Assembly: GCA_002372505.1 (NCBI GenBank)
Contig: DFGY01000057.1
Location: forward strand, 1 to 7,053
From: Firmicutes bacterium UBA3738
GTDB taxonomy: Bacteria; Bacillota; Clostridia; Peptostreptococcales; Anaerovoracaceae
Direction of reading: 5' to 3'
DNA: 7,053 nucleotides
Shown: in pieces, positions 6,510 through 7,053 of the stretch
Layout: the number at the start of each line of letters is the position of its first letter
Position numbering within the stretch: position 1 is the first letter of the stretch
Translations under genes and position numbers: made by a program
Notes under the pieces: model-generated
What the model was told of the DNA's origin: nothing
Databases searched by the model: none
The model's input: the letters and a program-made list of their open reading frames with translations, nothing else

Positions 6510-6647
6510 CTACCACTCATATTCTATTTCTCTATAATCTTCATTTTCACCTGATAAACTATCACACAAAACCTGTTTCGGTTCATCATCTGTTTCCTCT
6601 AAAAAAGGGCTTATGTATAAAACTTTATGTTCGTTATTCGTAATCAT
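6510..6647 (-). CDS. Small ORF, 45 aa, first gene of the lipoprotein operon
   Basis: An open frame from ATG (6645-6647) to TAG (6510-6512) that falls below usual gene-calling length. The product is acidic and has no signal peptide. Visible features are YISP (11-14), a run of acidic residues, QVLCDSLSGE (25-34) and an aromatic acidic end finishing YEW. This layout (Tyr-x-x-Pro near the start, a hydrophobic Cys-x-Ser in the middle, an acidic tail ending in Trp) resembles, from memory, the roughly 40-60-residue proteins often found just before fimbrillin-like and other lipoprotein genes in Bacteroidales. Their function is unknown to me. It lies about 45 nt downstream of a near-consensus promoter and 7 nt before the large lipoprotein start, so translational coupling or a leader-peptide role is possible. 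A chance ORF is the alternative, though the placement argues against it. Confidence 0.65.
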   Translation of the reverse strand: MITNNEHKVLYISPFLEETDDEPKQVLCDSLSGENEDYREIEYEW

Positions 6648-6696
6648 TTTTCTATGTCAGATATATCTATTATTAGCGATGGTGTTGCAAATCTTT

Positions 6697-6727
6697 CAAA
6701 TTTACAACTTTTTCTCCTTCATCCAAA
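6697..6727 (-). promoter_or_regulatory. Near-consensus Bacteroidota promoter of the lipoprotein operon
   Basis: On the minus strand TTTG (6724-6727) is followed after exactly 19 nt by TAAATTTG (6697-6704). This matches the Bacteroidota sigma-70-type consensus in both elements and in spacing. Transcription should start near 6690-6693, about 45 nt before the small ORF. It is the best promoter in the window. Confidence 0.75.
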
Positions 6728-6754
6728 TCACACCGCCCCAAAACCACATCAATC

Positions 6755-6800
6755 CCTCACAGCAATAGTAAAGATTGAGAGCTACGCTGTGGGGCTTTTT
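6755..6800 (+). terminator. Orphan plus-strand terminator
   Basis: CCTCACAGC (6755-6763) pairs with GCTGTGGGG (6786-6794), 9 bp including one wobble, with a 22-nt loop; C and five T follow (6796-6800). A competing stem GCCCCA (6735-6740) with TGGGGC (6790-6795) would end at the same T-run. No plus-strand gene is recognisable upstream of it. Confidence 0.5.
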
Positions 6801-6815
6801 CTGCTTTGCCTTAAA

Positions 6816-6863
6816 AAGAATCAATGAATCTGAATTTACTTGTCTTTCCTTTTCTTGATTCTT
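6816..6863 (-). terminator. 9-bp inverted repeat, possible minus-strand terminator
   Basis: AAGAATCAA (6816-6824) and TTGATTCTT (6855-6863) are perfect inverted arms 30 bp apart. On the minus strand the second arm runs into TTT, so it could end a transcript coming from repeat copy 2. The stem is A/T-rich and the loop long, so it may equally be a protein-binding dyad or an element end. Confidence 0.35.
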
Positions 6864-6914
6864 CGTATCTCGGAATACTTAGCGAATGCTTGGAGAAATT
6901 GCTATATCCACCCC

Positions 6915-7050
6915 ACAAATGTAATCACATCTCCAGACTACCACCTCTCTGGGTATCTTCTCCGACGTGGCTATCCTGAAAAAGCGAGTTTAAACTTCCC
7001 TTCGGTGAGCATAGGGGTACATTCTCGTGACAGCCTATGAGCATTTTGGG
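6915..7050 (-). repeat. Dispersed ~136-bp repeat, copy 2 (window edge)
   Basis: This matches 2424-2560 with two differences in the last 96 bp. It may continue beyond the window. It lies about 190 bp upstream of the promoter of the small-ORF/lipoprotein operon, in the same orientation relative to a minus-strand gene as copy 1. The minus strand carries an ATG ORF (6925-7044, 39 codons) beginning MLIGCHENVPLCSPKG. Compared with copy 1 over the first 30 codons it has one Gly/Ala change and one synonymous change. The arms CATAGG and CCTATG pair in this copy; copy 1 loses one G-C pair. Confidence 0.85.
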
Positions 7051-7053
7051 CTG

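Noticed and set aside
3725..6520. Longer start (ATG at 6520) for the large lipoprotein
   Set aside because: It adds MSGRYS before the signal peptide and overlaps the small ORF. The ATG at 6502 gives a standard lipoprotein signal 7 nt after the small ORF stop.
6627..6827. Plus-strand 66-codon ORF opposite the start of the small ORF
   Set aside because: It crosses the near-consensus minus-strand promoter and the plus-strand terminator hairpin, has no promoter of its own and no recognisable composition.
6840..7040. Plus-strand 66-codon ORF running through repeat copy 2 (ending SIGVHSRDSL)
   Set aside because: It starts in non-repeat DNA. Copy 1 cannot keep the same frame throughout because of the one-base length difference, and both core differences change the amino acid. 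It is more likely a chance frame through the repeat.

Overview
The window looks like a gene-sparse accessory stretch of a Bacteroidales (Bacteroidota) chromosome. The evidence is several matches to the Bacteroidota -7 promoter box TAnnTTTG, a general lack of Shine-Dalgarno sequences, four predicted lipoproteins, and two proteins of the Fibrobacter-succinogenes-major-paralogous / DUF1566-like surface family that is expanded in gut Bacteroidales. The genus cannot be set from the sequence alone.

Left part (1-1832): a minus-strand lipoprotein of the endonuclease/exonuclease/phosphatase (EEP) fold and a plus-strand lectin-like lipoprotein are transcribed away from each other. They share a 55-bp spacer in which each start codon lies exactly 4 nt after a perfect TAnnTTTG box, so both mRNAs may be leaderless. 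A strong 10-bp hairpin at 21-50 follows the EEP gene.

Middle (1851-3377): a minus-strand cytosolic orphan of 132 aa and a plus-strand 151-aa lipoprotein orphan flank a 572-bp spacer. The spacer holds a promoter with a small dyad for the 132-aa gene, copy 1 of a conserved ~136-bp repeat, a 7-bp hairpin, and a promoter box for the lipoprotein.

Right part (3378-7053): one minus-strand operon runs from a near-consensus promoter (TTTG-N19-TAAATTTG, 6697-6727). Its genes are a previously uncalled 45-codon ORF (6510-6647), a 925-aa surface lipoprotein with a fimbrillin-like N-terminus and two tandem ~330-aa modules, and a 104-aa nucleoside 2-deoxyribosyltransferase-like protein, followed by a weak terminator. 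Upstream of the promoter lie an orphan plus-strand terminator, a 9-bp inverted repeat and copy 2 of the repeat at the window edge.

The most notable signals are the ~136-bp repeat, placed the same way upstream of two unrelated minus-strand genes and able to encode a short conserved peptide on the minus strand; the small ORF that opens the lipoprotein operon; and the mirrored promoters that look leaderless. No CRISPR array, tRNA, rRNA, transposase, reverse transcriptase or phage gene was recognised.
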